Source: an uncultured Lachnospiraceae bacterium
Lineage (GTDB): Bacteria > Bacillota > Clostridia > Lachnospirales > Lachnospiraceae
NCBI GenBank assembly: GCA_947625775.1
Contig: CANQPM010000014.1
Location: 40,517 to 104,516, forward strand
Reading direction: 5' to 3'
Length of the DNA: 64,000 bases
How positions within the stretch are numbered: the stretch's first letter is position 1; every line of letters begins with the position of its first letter. This document shows positions 34,953-47,139 of this stretch, piece by piece. A program made the position numbers and the translations under genes. The notes below the pieces were generated by a model, which searched no databases, had not been told where the DNA came from, and saw only the letters and a list, made by a program, of their open reading frames with translations.

Positions 34953-36464
34953 ATGATAACAAAAAACATAGCTTCACTTGTAAATTATGCGATAGCGTCA
35001 GGACTTATTGAGGAGGAGGACAAAATATATGCCACAAACAGGCTTTTAGAGCTTTTTGGCATTGAGGAATACGAGGAGCAGGAAACAGAGCCGATAAGTA
35101 GTCCAGCGGAATTCCCGCTTGAGGAAACGCTTGGGGAAATGCTTGACTATGCGGCTGAAAAGGGGCTTATGGCAGACAACAGCATAGTTTACAGGGATTT
35201 ATTTGACACAAAGATAATGGGTGCGCTTGTGCCGTTCCCGTCAGACGTGATCCGCAGCTTTAGGAAGCTTTATGATGAAAAGGGCGCAAAGGCGGCGACA
35301 GACTGGTACTATGAGTTCAGCCAGAATACGGACTATATCAGGCGTTACCGCATAGCGCGTGATATGAAATGGAAAGCGGAAACCGAGTACGGCGAGATGG
35401 ATATCACAATAAACCTTTCCAAGCCTGAAAAGGATCCGAAGGCAATCGCGGCGGCAAAGACAGCAAAGCAGAGCGGATATCCCAAGTGCCAGCTTTGCAT
35501 GGAAAATGAGGGCTACGCGGGCAGGGTAAACCACCCCGCACGGCAGAACCACCGCATCATACCTGTAAAAATTCAGGGCAACAAGTGGGGCTTCCAGTAT
35601 TCGCCGTATGTTTACTACAACGAGCATTGCATTGTGTTCAACAGCAGGCACATTCCTATGAAAATCGAGCATGACACGTTTGTGAAGCTGTTTAACTTTG
35701 TTGAGCAGTTCCCGCATTATTTTGTGGGTTCAAATGCGGATTTGCCGATAGTCGGGGGCTCTATTTTAAGCCACGACCATTTCCAGGGCGGAAATTACGA
35801 GTTTGCTATGGCAAAAGCGCCTGTTGAGCGTGAGTTTACGGTCAAGGGCTTTGAGGATATCAAGTCGGGGATTGTGAAGTGGCCGATGTCTGTTATCAGA
35901 CTTTCGCATGCGGACTACAACAGGATTATAGAGCTTGCTGATGTGATTTTGACGAAGTGGCGCGGATATACTGATGAGGACGCGTTTATTTTTGCAGAGA
36001 CGGACGGCGAGCCGCACAATACTATTACGCCGATTGCGAGGAAGCGCGGGGATAATTATGAGCTTGACCTTGTGCTTAGGAATAATATTACGACTGAGGA
36101 GCATCCTCTTGGGGTTTATCATCCGCATGCTGAGCTGCATCATATTAAGAAGGAGAATATTGGCTTGATTGAGGTTATGGGATTGGCTGTGCTGCCGTCG
36201 AGGCTGAAGTCGGAGCTGGAGATGTTGGCGGATGCGATAGTTGCGGGTGAGGATATTAGAAAGAATGAGGTGCTGGAAAAGCATGCTGACTGGGTTGATG
36301 AATTTATGCCGAAGTATGAAGGGAAGGTTACTAAGGAGAATGTAATGGGGATTATTCAGAATGAGGTTGGGATTGTGTTTGGGAAGGTGCTTGAGCATGC
36401 GGGGGTTTATAAGCGTGATGTGAAGGGGCAGGAGGCGTTTGAGAGGTTTATAAAATCTTTGTGA
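34953..36464 (+). CDS. galT: UDP-glucose--hexose-1-phosphate uridylyltransferase, class II
   Basis: 503 residues, the class II (GalT2) length and architecture found in Firmicutes; the E. coli type is about 350. Exchanges UMP between UDP-glucose and galactose-1-phosphate. The metal and nucleotide region includes CQLCMENEGYAGR, and PIVGGSILSHDHFQGG carries the HxH active site. Toward the 3' end the third codon positions become visibly richer in A/T. galE is not in the window. Confidence 0.95.
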   Translation: MITKNIASLVNYAIASGLIEEEDKIYATNRLLELFGIEEYEEQETEPISSPAEFPLEETLGEMLDYAAEKGLMADNSIVYRDLFDTKIMGALVPFPSDVIRSFRKLYDEKGAKAATDWYYEFSQNTDYIRRYRIARDMKWKAETEYGEMDITINLSKPEKDPKAIAAAKTAKQSGYPKCQLCMENEGYAGRVNHPARQNHRIIPVKIQGNKWGFQYSPYVYYNEHCIVFNSRHIPMKIEHDTFVKLFNFVEQFPHYFVGSNADLPIVGGSILSHDHFQGGNYEFAMAKAPVEREFTVKGFEDIKSGIVKWPMSVIRLSHADYNRIIELADVILTKWRGYTDEDAFIFAETDGEPHNTITPIARKRGDNYELDLVLRNNITTEEHPLGVYHPHAELHHIKKENIGLIEVMGLAVLPSRLKSELEMLADAIVAGEDIRKNEVLEKHADWVDEFMPKYEGKVTKENVMGIIQNEVGIVFGKVLEHAGVYKRDVKGQEAFERFIKSL

Positions 36465-36907
36465 TGGCTGAGATATTGATTTTGTGTGTTGGTAATTAAT
36501 GGCGTGGGGGGCGGAAGTCAGTCGGCTATGTAAGCGCGTGGTACTGGTGGCGCGGGCAGCGGATTTCCTAATGTAATGCGCGTTAGGTGTTCTTGGGAGG
36601 TCGGCGCCGGCTTGAGTGCGGCATCCGTGCCGCAGTCAAGCCTGAAATTTGCATCCGTGCAAATTTCCGCCTAGGTTATTGAGCATTACATAAGGAAATC
36701 CGCTGCCCGCGCCAAGGTACGCCGCGCTTACATAGCCGACTGACTTCCTTTATAATTGTCTTAGTTCCGCTTGGGATGTTATAAGAGGTATGTAGGGAAA
36801 TGTGTTGTTTGTTGGTTATGAGGTGTTGTGATTATGGGGTATGGGGCGGATTGACTTTGTTGACTTATCAATAGTAATTTGATTTAGGTTTATGGGGGAT
36901 TGGTGCT
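36465..36907. other. Gene-free region holding foldback element copy 2
   Basis: No coding region is seen. The foldback element takes up the first half; the rest is T/G-rich DNA without a clear promoter or terminator. Confidence 0.7.
36514..36747. repeat. Foldback element, copy 2
   Basis: 25-bp perfect arms (36514-36538 with 36723-36747), a 21-bp perfect inner stem (36548-36568 with 36694-36714), ATGTAATGC with GCATTACAT, then hairpins GGCTTGA/TCAAGCC with TGCGGC/GCCGCA (36609-36642) and GAAATTTGCA/TGCAAATTTC with TCCG loop (36644-36667). Outer 18 bp and apical loops are the same as copy 1; the stem bases between differ but remain paired. No target duplication is visible. Confidence 0.93.
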
Positions 36908-37288
36908 GTGGACAGGCAGGGGGTTTTTGATTATGTGGAAAGGGAATATGGATCTTTTCCTGAGTATTTATGGGAGAATGATGTGACTTCTGCTGTGTTG
37001 AGGCATGGCGACAACAAAAAGTGGTATGCGCTGATTATGAATATTTCAAAGGACAGGTTGGGGCTTGCTGATATGCATAAAGCGGATGTTTTGAATGTCA
37101 AATGCGAGCCTGATGCAGTGGGTATTTTGCATATGACGAGGGGGATTTTTCCTGCGTACCATATGAATAAAAGGAATTGGATATCTATTCTTCTTGATGA
37201 CAGTATTGATGAAGCTTTGGTCCTTGATTTGCTTGATAAAAGCTATGAATTGACGCTTAATAAAAAGAAGGGTAAAGGTGATGGCTGA
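36908..37288 (+). CDS. MmcQ/YjbR family protein
   Basis: 126 residues of the MmcQ/YjbR (DUF419) family. It has VEREYGSFPEYLWE at the start, KKWYALIMN in the middle and FPAYHMNKRNWISILLDDSI, the most conserved part of the family, near the end. The fold contains a CyaY-like domain with proposed nucleic acid binding, but function is not established. GTG start; the stop overlaps the next start in TGATG, so the two genes are coupled. Confidence 0.82.
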   Translation: MDRQGVFDYVEREYGSFPEYLWENDVTSAVLRHGDNKKWYALIMNISKDRLGLADMHKADVLNVKCEPDAVGILHMTRGIFPAYHMNKRNWISILLDDSIDEALVLDLLDKSYELTLNKKKGKGDG

Positions 37289-37629
37289 TGACTTTATACA
37301 GGCCTGTCGGTACTAGGGAGCTGGAGCTGATAAGGGAAAGTGATTGCCGTAAATTTCCGCCGCGTCTGCCTGAACAGCCGATTTTTTATCCTGTTTTAAA
37401 TGAGAAATATGCGGTAGAAATTGCGTCGGGCTGGAATACAAAATATAATGACGACCACAAGGGTTATGTGACTAAATTTGAGGTTGACGACAGTTATTGC
37501 TCACAATTTGAAGTGCATCAGGTGGGCGGTGAACATCATAAGGAGCTGTGGATTTCAGCGGAGCAGCTGGAGGAGTTTAACGGGCATATTATCGGCAGGA
37601 TAGAGGTAATCAGCGAATTTTCGGCGTAA
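37288..37629 (+). CDS. Conserved small protein of unknown function
   Basis: 113 residues. The pattern LYRPVGTRELELIRESDC, then KFPPRLPEQPIFYPVLNEKYA, GYVTKFEVDDSYCSQFEV and ELWISAEQLEEFN looks like a complete conserved domain. Related sequences are often given the label ADP-ribosylation/crystallin J1, which the sequence itself does not support. Translationally coupled to the MmcQ/YjbR gene, it may act with it. No catalytic motif can be named. Confidence 0.65.
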   Translation: MTLYRPVGTRELELIRESDCRKFPPRLPEQPIFYPVLNEKYAVEIASGWNTKYNDDHKGYVTKFEVDDSYCSQFEVHQVGGEHHKELWISAEQLEEFNGHIIGRIEVISEFSA

Positions 37630-37646
37630 AAACGGAGGGCATCGCT

Positions 37647-39611
37647 ATGGGGCAGATTTTGACTGGTGAAAATAACATTACTTTTTCAATGAGGGATAAG
37701 CTTGTACGCATTGAGGCTTATGGCAGGGACTGTATTCGGGTGTGGGCTTCACGGAATACGGTGCTTTCAGATGAGGCATGGACGCTGTTGGCTCCGTCTG
37801 AGGTTCAATGCGATATTATCGGCGGCGAGGATAAAGCCGTGCTCACTAATGGGAGTTTATCGGTTGAGCTCACAAAAATATGGCGCGATTATCAGCTTGT
37901 TTTTTATATGGACAATAAAGAAATCCTTCGCACGAGAAAAGAGGACGATGGTATTTTCCGCCATATCGAGGGAAACAATTACTGTGTTAAGGCTGTTTTT
38001 GAAGCCAATGACGATGAACATTTTTATGGTTTGGGGCAGGAGCAGCAAAGCTGTTTTGACCGCAAGGGCTGCTCATATGATTTTGTGCATTACAATACGA
38101 AAAGTTCTATGCCGTTTGTCTATTCGTCGCTGGGTTATGGATTTTTATGGAACAGTCCTGCGACGGGAAGGTGTGAGCTTACACGCAATCATACGCTATG
38201 GATGTGCGACAGCGCTTATCAGGCAGATTACATAATTATAGGCGGCGGCACTCCTGCTAAGGTAATGCAAAGATATTGCGAACTGACTGGTTTTGCGCCA
38301 AAATTCCCCGAATGGGCGGCTGGATTTTGGCAGAGCAAGATGCGTTATGAAAGCCAGAATGATTTAATGGAGGTTGCGCGGGAATATAAAAGACGAAATA
38401 TTCCCATAGACGCGATTGTCATAGACTTTTTTCATTGGACAGAGCAGGGCAACTGGGAATTTGACTCGGCTCTATGGCCTGATCCAAAAGCGATGTGTGA
38501 TGAATTGAAATCGCTTAATATCGAACCTGTCGTTTCTATCTGGCCGACAATAAATCCAAACAGCAGAAATTATGCGCATATGGACGACAATAATATGCTT
38601 GTCCGCACGGAAAACGGGCAGTACGGCATCTTTCCTTTCAATGGGCAGCAGACATATGTTGATGTGACAAATCCAGATACGCGCAGCTTTTTATGGGCGC
38701 AGGTGCGAAAAAACTATTATGAGTACGGTATAAAGACTTTCTGGCTCGATCAGGCGGAGCCTGAGGTTCATCCGCAGCAGTTTGACAACCTTAAATTCCA
38801 CATAGGAAACGGCGCGCAGACCGCGCTGCTTTATCCTTATTATTATGCAAAGACATTTTATGAAGCGCTAAAGGCTGAGGGCGAGGCTGATGTGGCGCTT
38901 CTCATACGCGCAAGTTACCTTGGCAGTCAGAAATTTGGCACGGTTGTATGGAACGGCGACATTCCTTCGACATTTCAAGCCCTGCGACAGAGCGTGGTGT
39001 CGGGGCTGTCTATGGCTATGTGTGGTATTCCGTGGTGGAACAGCGACATAGGAGGTTTCAATCAGGGTGATACTGAAAGCGATTATTTTCGCGAGCTGAT
39101 TGTACGCTGGTTTCAGTTTGGCGTGTTCTGTCCTGTAATGCGGCTCCACGGCACGCGCAAAAAGCCGAAGAATCATGTTGATCGACATCCTGAGGTGCTT
39201 GAAAAAAGCGGCGGCGATAATGAGGTATGGAGCTTTGGCGAAAGAAATTATGGGATATTAAAAGACCTTATTGAGCTGCGCAGACGGCTTAAGCCATATA
39301 TCATAAAGCATATGAATATAGCGTCTGAAACGGGAGCGCCGCTTATGCGCCCGATGTTTTTTGATTTTTATGATGATGAAAAATGCTTTGCTTTGGACGA
39401 CCAGTATATGTTCGGTTCCGATATTCTGTTTGCGCCTATTCTTGACGAGGGCCAGACGCAGCGGCGCGTGTATCTTCCAAAGGGCAAATGGGTAAGAACG
39501 ACTGACAGACAGGAGTATGACGGAGGGCAATACATATCCTGCGTTGCTGCTATTGATGAGTTTATCGCCTTTGTCAAATCTGGAAGCGATGCACTGGGAT
39601 ATTTTGCGTAA
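37647..39611 (+). CDS. GH31 alpha-glycosidase
   Basis: 654 residues: N-terminal beta-sandwich (about 1-210), (beta/alpha)8 barrel and C-terminal sheets. Nucleophile D368 in TFWLDQAEPE and acid/base D438 in WNGDIPSTF are both present. GH31 includes alpha-glucosidases, alpha-xylosidases and alpha-galactosidases; the context suggests action on side-chain sugars, but substrate is not decided. No signal peptide, so cytoplasmic. AACGGAGGG upstream of the ATG. Confidence 0.9.
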   Translation: MGQILTGENNITFSMRDKLVRIEAYGRDCIRVWASRNTVLSDEAWTLLAPSEVQCDIIGGEDKAVLTNGSLSVELTKIWRDYQLVFYMDNKEILRTRKEDDGIFRHIEGNNYCVKAVFEANDDEHFYGLGQEQQSCFDRKGCSYDFVHYNTKSSMPFVYSSLGYGFLWNSPATGRCELTRNHTLWMCDSAYQADYIIIGGGTPAKVMQRYCELTGFAPKFPEWAAGFWQSKMRYESQNDLMEVAREYKRRNIPIDAIVIDFFHWTEQGNWEFDSALWPDPKAMCDELKSLNIEPVVSIWPTINPNSRNYAHMDDNNMLVRTENGQYGIFPFNGQQTYVDVTNPDTRSFLWAQVRKNYYEYGIKTFWLDQAEPEVHPQQFDNLKFHIGNGAQTALLYPYYYAKTFYEALKAEGEADVALLIRASYLGSQKFGTVVWNGDIPSTFQALRQSVVSGLSMAMCGIPWWNSDIGGFNQGDTESDYFRELIVRWFQFGVFCPVMRLHGTRKKPKNHVDRHPEVLEKSGGDNEVWSFGERNYGILKDLIELRRRLKPYIIKHMNIASETGAPLMRPMFFDFYDDEKCFALDDQYMFGSDILFAPILDEGQTQRRVYLPKGKWVRTTDRQEYDGGQYISCVAAIDEFIAFVKSGSDALGYFA

Positions 39612-39693
39612 ATGAGGTTGTAGCTTGAAGACAAATTTATTATTCGTGAAAACCGCAAACTCGCAGAGCATGTTTTATATTGATGAAGTATAG

Positions 39694-42822
<3,129 letters not shown>

Positions 42823-42845
42823 ATCCCAGATAAGGAGGTATAAAA

Positions 42846-44684
42846 GTGGATAAATTTGTAGTAAACATTATCCATCGTCCGGAGATGGTTCCGGAGTACG
42901 CAGAGAAAGTGACAGGACACGGAAAAGCAGAAGACATCGGCAGAAAAGCGCTCCTTACGGAAAGCCTTGATATTTTCAAGACGCAGCAGGAGTGCGCGCA
43001 CAAAAACGGCTTGAAGACCACTATCCAAATGACCTATGCAAGCCTTTTCAATGATGAGGCGGTAACTATTGCAAAGGAGCATCACGAAAAGTACGGTGAC
43101 GAGATCGCGCTTACTCTTCTGGGGCTTCCCTGCACGGAGTTTCGTGAGAAATACAAGACAAAGGACTTCTGCATCTGGATGTTCTCAATGGAGGACAAAA
43201 TGTCCATCGTTGATGATGTATTCGGCAAGTTCTATGAGAGATTTGGCTTTTACCCTGAGTCAACAGGCTCATACTATATGGACGCGGACCTCATCAACTA
43301 CATCAAGAGCAAGTACCCAATGGTGAAATGCGCCGTAGCCACATGCTGGGAGGAAGGCCCCAAGGCTTACCACACCTGCAACAACTCATGGTACACATTT
43401 ATGGACGGCGGTCCCTGGGCTCCATGGATTCCCTCAAAGCAGAACACGCACGCGCCCGCCGCAAATGAGGATGAGGACTCAGGCATAGTTGCAATCCCCC
43501 ATCTTTCAAGGGACTTGATTGCGTGCTATGACGGCAACGGCTCAAACTTCGGCACGCACCCCCAGAATGTGCTGCGCGGCATGATTTACGACTCAAAGAC
43601 ATGGGATTTCCCGTATCTGTACAACCTTATAGACCAGTACAGGTCTTTAGAAAAATACAACAACGGCTACGCTTACAACATGATGTTTGTAGGACCTGGC
43701 TGGATGAATAAGATGGGACGCTGGGAGGCACCGTATGAGCTTCTTTTGAAGTCGTATGAGGACGGCTGCGCATACTATGGCAAGCTCAAAAAAGAGGGCA
43801 AGCTCACGGATATGACAATGTCGGAGTTTGCCGATTACTATCGTGAGAAAAAGACATACACAGAGCCCGAGTGCGCACTTTGGAGAGATATTCTGTATGG
43901 CTCAGATAAACAGCTTTTCTGGTACTGCGATCCGTTCATGAGAGCATGCGTAAACATGGATCAGGGAGGCGCTATCGTAGACCTTCGCCCTTATGCTGCA
44001 AAGCTTGAATGGAAAACGGGCATAGGCACAAAGCATGTATGGGATGCCTCATATCCTTTCCTCATTCAGGAAAAATACAGGGCAGGCTACTTTACGCATT
44101 ACGCAGGAGAAGGCACAGTGCGCAGCGCGAAGGTATGCTACAATGGAGAAGAAGTAGACCTCTGCCTCTGCCGCACAAAGGCGCATTTTTCACAGGAGGG
44201 CAAGACGCGTATTCTCACGCTTGATCCTGTAGATATAGAGTTTTACGACCTGACAGTCAAGCTCCAGACAAAGCTTTACTTTGAGGAAGGCAGCCAGGCA
44301 ATCAGGATAGAGAGAAATATCCTTGAAATGAGCAATCCTGACGCGGAGGTAGAAATCAACGAGTATGTTGTTGCCTGCTACGGCACGACAGAATACTCAG
44401 AGGATATGACAGGCATCACGCTCACCTGCAAGGGCGCGTCTGAGACAAAGACAATCGACTACGCATATAAATGCAGGGAAGAAAAGCTCGCAGGCGCAGA
44501 CGAGGTATCAGCAATTATCCCGCCCGTCGAGACAAAGCTTTCGCTCACGGCGCAGGGCAAGGCATACACAGGCTATGTAAGAGAAGGCTACGCATTCTCG
44601 CCCATGCTAACGCTCGGCTATACAACCACTCTTAAAAATAAGGAGGTATTTACGACATGTCTCAAGGTAGAAAAGGCAAATTAA
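42846..44684 (+). CDS. Large protein of unknown function in the galactan locus
   Basis: 612 residues, no signal peptide and no membrane segment. Residues 1-330 have features reminiscent of the glycoside hydrolase/deacetylase barrel superfamily: an N-terminal HRPEMVPEYAEKV, YGDEIALTLLGLPC, and GFYPESTGSYYMDADLINYI followed by CAVATCWEEG. Residues about 400-600 look like a beta-sandwich. I do not recognise a named family and cannot assign catalytic residues. Position 24 bp after lacZ with AAGGAGG and a GTG start argues for a role in galactoside use. It overlaps the next gene by 28 bp. Confidence 0.7.
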   Translation: MDKFVVNIIHRPEMVPEYAEKVTGHGKAEDIGRKALLTESLDIFKTQQECAHKNGLKTTIQMTYASLFNDEAVTIAKEHHEKYGDEIALTLLGLPCTEFREKYKTKDFCIWMFSMEDKMSIVDDVFGKFYERFGFYPESTGSYYMDADLINYIKSKYPMVKCAVATCWEEGPKAYHTCNNSWYTFMDGGPWAPWIPSKQNTHAPAANEDEDSGIVAIPHLSRDLIACYDGNGSNFGTHPQNVLRGMIYDSKTWDFPYLYNLIDQYRSLEKYNNGYAYNMMFVGPGWMNKMGRWEAPYELLLKSYEDGCAYYGKLKKEGKLTDMTMSEFADYYREKKTYTEPECALWRDILYGSDKQLFWYCDPFMRACVNMDQGGAIVDLRPYAAKLEWKTGIGTKHVWDASYPFLIQEKYRAGYFTHYAGEGTVRSAKVCYNGEEVDLCLCRTKAHFSQEGKTRILTLDPVDIEFYDLTVKLQTKLYFEEGSQAIRIERNILEMSNPDAEVEINEYVVACYGTTEYSEDMTGITLTCKGASETKTIDYAYKCREEKLAGADEVSAIIPPVETKLSLTAQGKAYTGYVREGYAFSPMLTLGYTTTLKNKEVFTTCLKVEKAN

Positions 44685-44875
44685 ACTACAGGTGTCCGTC
44701 ATGCTTTATGCGCGATTTGGACATAGATATGTTTTACGATAAGGAGAAAGACGAATTTTACTGCATGCGCTGCCAGTATGTAGGCAATGAAAAGGACGTG
44801 CTTGAGAAAAATGAAATGGTACGCTTCCGCTACAGGGCAATGGCGGAGAGATTTACTAAGTTTGATTTTGACTAG
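44657..44875 (+). CDS. Small zinc-ribbon protein
   Basis: 72 residues with two Cys pairs, C13/C16 (CPSC) and C36/C39 (CMRC), typical of a zinc ribbon. The rest is charged and helical. AAGGAGG at 44640-44646 lies inside the preceding gene, which it overlaps in another frame by 28 bp. Its function is unknown; it may bind nucleic acid or simply a partner enzyme. Confidence 0.7.
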   Translation: MSQGRKGKLNYRCPSCFMRDLDIDMFYDKEKDEFYCMRCQYVGNEKDVLEKNEMVRFRYRAMAERFTKFDFD

Positions 44876-44891
44876 ATAAATTTTGAATTAT

Positions 44892-44927
44892 ACAAAACGG
44901 TTGTGCGTTGCTGCACAGCCGTTTTGT
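44892..44927 (+). terminator. Hairpin at the end of the galactan locus
   Basis: ACAAAACGG (44892-44900) pairs with CCGTTTTGT (44919-44927), with TGTGC/GCACA extending the stem inward. The tail is T-rich but not a pure run. Confidence 0.7.
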
Positions 44928-44972
44928 GTGTCTTATAGAAACTTTCAAATCTTTTATTGTTCTAAAAAACAC

Positions 44973-45001
44973 TTGCCCTATTCTCCAAACCATGCTAAAA
45001 T
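44973..45001 (+). promoter_or_regulatory. Promoter of the cobalamin-regulated gene
   Basis: TTGCCC (44973-44978), 17-bp spacer, TAAAAT (44996-45001). The transcript would begin just before the riboswitch. Confidence 0.65.
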
Positions 45002-45021
45002 ATCAAAAAATCAAATACATA

Positions 45022-45222
45022 ACACAATAAGGTGTCTGAACAGTCCCTGCCAAAGCGGGGAACTGGTTCAGGTGAAAAGGGAAACAGGTGCAATTCCTGT
45101 ACGAACTCGTCACCGTAATCAGGGAGCTAAAGCCGATATATCACTGGAAACAGGTATAAATCATTTCTGGGAAGATGGCTGGACGTGTTGATCTCTAAGT
45201 CGGGAGACCTGCCTTATTGTAG
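45022..45222 (+). promoter_or_regulatory. Cobalamin riboswitch
   Basis: The outer stem is ACAATAAGG (45024-45032) with CCTTATTGT (45212-45220). Inside are the conserved AAAGGGAAACAGGTGCAATT region (45076 onward), the GCTAAAGCCGATAT segment, CACTGG, and the 3' segment AAGTCGGGAGACCTGCC, all hallmarks of the B12-box aptamer. It lies upstream of a CbiK-like gene, which fits repression by adenosylcobalamin. No protein-coding gene is supported in this region. Confidence 0.95.
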
Positions 45223-45326
45223 TACGGAAACGCGGGTTTCAGGCCACGAGTAATTGGCTGTACATATTTGTTTGCAGAATAAAAACATTTATCATGAGCA
45301 TATTTTGCAGATTTATTTGTATGCAG

Positions 45327-45369
45327 TCCTTTACCGTCAAAGTGCCAAAATAGCGGTAAAGGATTTTTT
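45327..45369 (+). terminator. Expression-platform terminator of the B12 riboswitch
   Basis: TCCTTTACCG (45327-45336) pairs with CGGTAAAGGA (45354-45363), followed by six T. It sits 39 bp before the cbiK start, so transcription would stop when cobalamin is bound. The antiterminator pairing was not resolved. Confidence 0.88.
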
Positions 45370-45407
45370 AATTACAAACATTATAAAAACGAAACGAGGA
45401 GAAAAAC

Positions 45408-47093
45408 ATGAAAAAGAAATCAGTCACAGCGTTATTAACAGCCGCAATAATTTGTTCATTAACATTCACAGGCTGTTCAGGAGAAAAAGCCGCTCCTGCG
45501 TCAGACAGCACACAGACACAAGAAAGCGGCGAAACAGCACAGACAGCAGAAAATACAGACCAAGCAGCGCAGACAGATGCGGCAGCATCAAATGACACCG
45601 CCGCAGACCAGCAGGCGGCAGACGAGGTCGCAGCCCTTATAGACGCGATTTATGTCCAACAAAGAACCGACAAAACAGATGAACAGTGCGCACAGGCAAA
45701 AGCGGCATGGGATGCCCTCACAGCCCCCCAGAAATCATTGGTAGAAGGCGAAAACGCTGATTACGACTACTTCGGCAGGGACACAGGCGACGCCTCAAAG
45801 GACGATCCGCGCAATCAGGACAATATCGGCGAAAACGAGATTTTAGTAGTAAGTTTCGGCACCTCTTTCAACGACAGCCGTGTCTCAGACATAAAAGGAA
45901 TAGAGGACGCGATACAGTCAGCAAATCCCGATTGGGCAGTAAGGCGCGCATTCACGGCGCAAATCATCATCAACCACATACAGGCGCGCGATGGAGAATT
46001 TATCGACAATATGGATCAGGCTCTTGAGCGCGCAGTGTCAAACGGCGTAAAAAATCTCGTCGTACAGCCCACGCACCTGATGCACGGCGCGGAATATGAC
46101 GAAATGACAGACGCTCTTGAAAAATATCAGGACAAGTTTGACACAGTAAAAATCGCCGAGCCGCTTTTGGGCGAGGTAGGCGCAGACGCGGCGGCAGTCA
46201 ATACTGATAAGGAGGCGGTAGCGCAGGCAGTAATAGACACGGCGGCAGAGGAGGCAGGCTACAAAAACATTGCCGAGGCGCAGGAGGACGGTGTGGCATT
46301 TGTGTTTATGGGGCACGGCACATCACACACGGCAAAGGTGTCCTACAGCCAAATGCAGACACAGATGACAGACTTAGGCTGCGCAAACGCGTTTATCGGC
46401 ACAGTCGAAGGGGAACCCGAGGAGACTTCATGTGAGGCAGTAATCGAGGCAGCAGCGCAGGCAGGCTATAAAAAAGTAATCCTCCGCCCACTCATGGTAG
46501 TGGCAGGCGACCACGCAAACAACGATATGGCAGGCAGCGACGAGGACTCATGGCTTAATCAGTTCAAAGCCTCAGGCAGCTTTGACAGCGTAGATGTCCA
46601 AATCGCAGGTTTAGGCTCAATAGACACGATACAGCAGATATACATAGCCCACACAGCCGATGCCATCACCCAGACGGGCATAACCTCAGAAACCGCAGAC
46701 AGCAAAGAAGAATCATCCAAGCTTGCAGACGGTACATACACAGCCGAATTTTCGACAGACAGCAGCATGTTCCACGTAAGCGAGGCATGCGACGGCAAAG
46801 GCACGCTCACCGTAAAGGACGGCAAAATGACCATGCATATTTCATTAGGCTCAAAAAATATACTAAACCTTTATCTCGGACTTGCCAAAGACGCCGAAAA
46901 TGACAAAGCAAACCAGCTCCAGCCCACAGAGGACACAGTCACCTACAGCGACGGCATCGCAGAGGAAGTATATGGTTTTGATGTGCCTGTTCCCGTTATC
47001 GGAGAGGAGTTTGATTTAGCCCTAGTCGGGACAAAGGGAAAATGGTACGACCACAAGGTAAGCGTTTCTAATCCAGTCTTATTACAGGATTAG
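45408..47093 (+). CDS. Exported lipoprotein with CbiK-type cobaltochelatase domain
   Basis: 561 residues. A lipoprotein signal with lipobox LTFTGC places Cys23 at the membrane surface. Next comes a Thr/Gln/Ala-rich linker (24-80), then a CbiK-like domain (about 138-425) with VVSFGTSFNDSR, the metal ligand H303 in FMGHGTSH and H369 in GDHANNDM. A C-terminal domain (about 435-561) begins LADGTYTAEFSTDSS and is not assigned. CbiK inserts Co2+ into sirohydrochlorin in the anaerobic B12 pathway; exported forms are known in Desulfovibrio. Control by the cobalamin riboswitch strongly supports a role in cobalt or corrin metabolism. Confidence 0.88.
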   Translation: MKKKSVTALLTAAIICSLTFTGCSGEKAAPASDSTQTQESGETAQTAENTDQAAQTDAAASNDTAADQQAADEVAALIDAIYVQQRTDKTDEQCAQAKAAWDALTAPQKSLVEGENADYDYFGRDTGDASKDDPRNQDNIGENEILVVSFGTSFNDSRVSDIKGIEDAIQSANPDWAVRRAFTAQIIINHIQARDGEFIDNMDQALERAVSNGVKNLVVQPTHLMHGAEYDEMTDALEKYQDKFDTVKIAEPLLGEVGADAAAVNTDKEAVAQAVIDTAAEEAGYKNIAEAQEDGVAFVFMGHGTSHTAKVSYSQMQTQMTDLGCANAFIGTVEGEPEETSCEAVIEAAAQAGYKKVILRPLMVVAGDHANNDMAGSDEDSWLNQFKASGSFDSVDVQIAGLGSIDTIQQIYIAHTADAITQTGITSETADSKEESSKLADGTYTAEFSTDSSMFHVSEACDGKGTLTVKDGKMTMHISLGSKNILNLYLGLAKDAENDKANQLQPTEDTVTYSDGIAEEVYGFDVPVPVIGEEFDLALVGTKGKWYDHKVSVSNPVLLQD

Positions 47094-47112
47094 CATATAA
47101 ATTAAAATCAGG

Positions 47113-47139
47113 CAGCGGGCAGAAAAGTCCGCTGTTTTT
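47113..47139 (+). terminator. Intrinsic terminator after the CbiK-like gene
   Basis: CAGCGG (47113-47118) pairs with CCGCTG (47129-47134), followed by five T. Confidence 0.8.

Noticed and set aside
44883..45191. 102-codon open frame before the CbiK-like gene
   Set aside because: It runs through the cobalamin riboswitch, whose conserved segments explain the sequence; codon use and ribosome binding site are poor.
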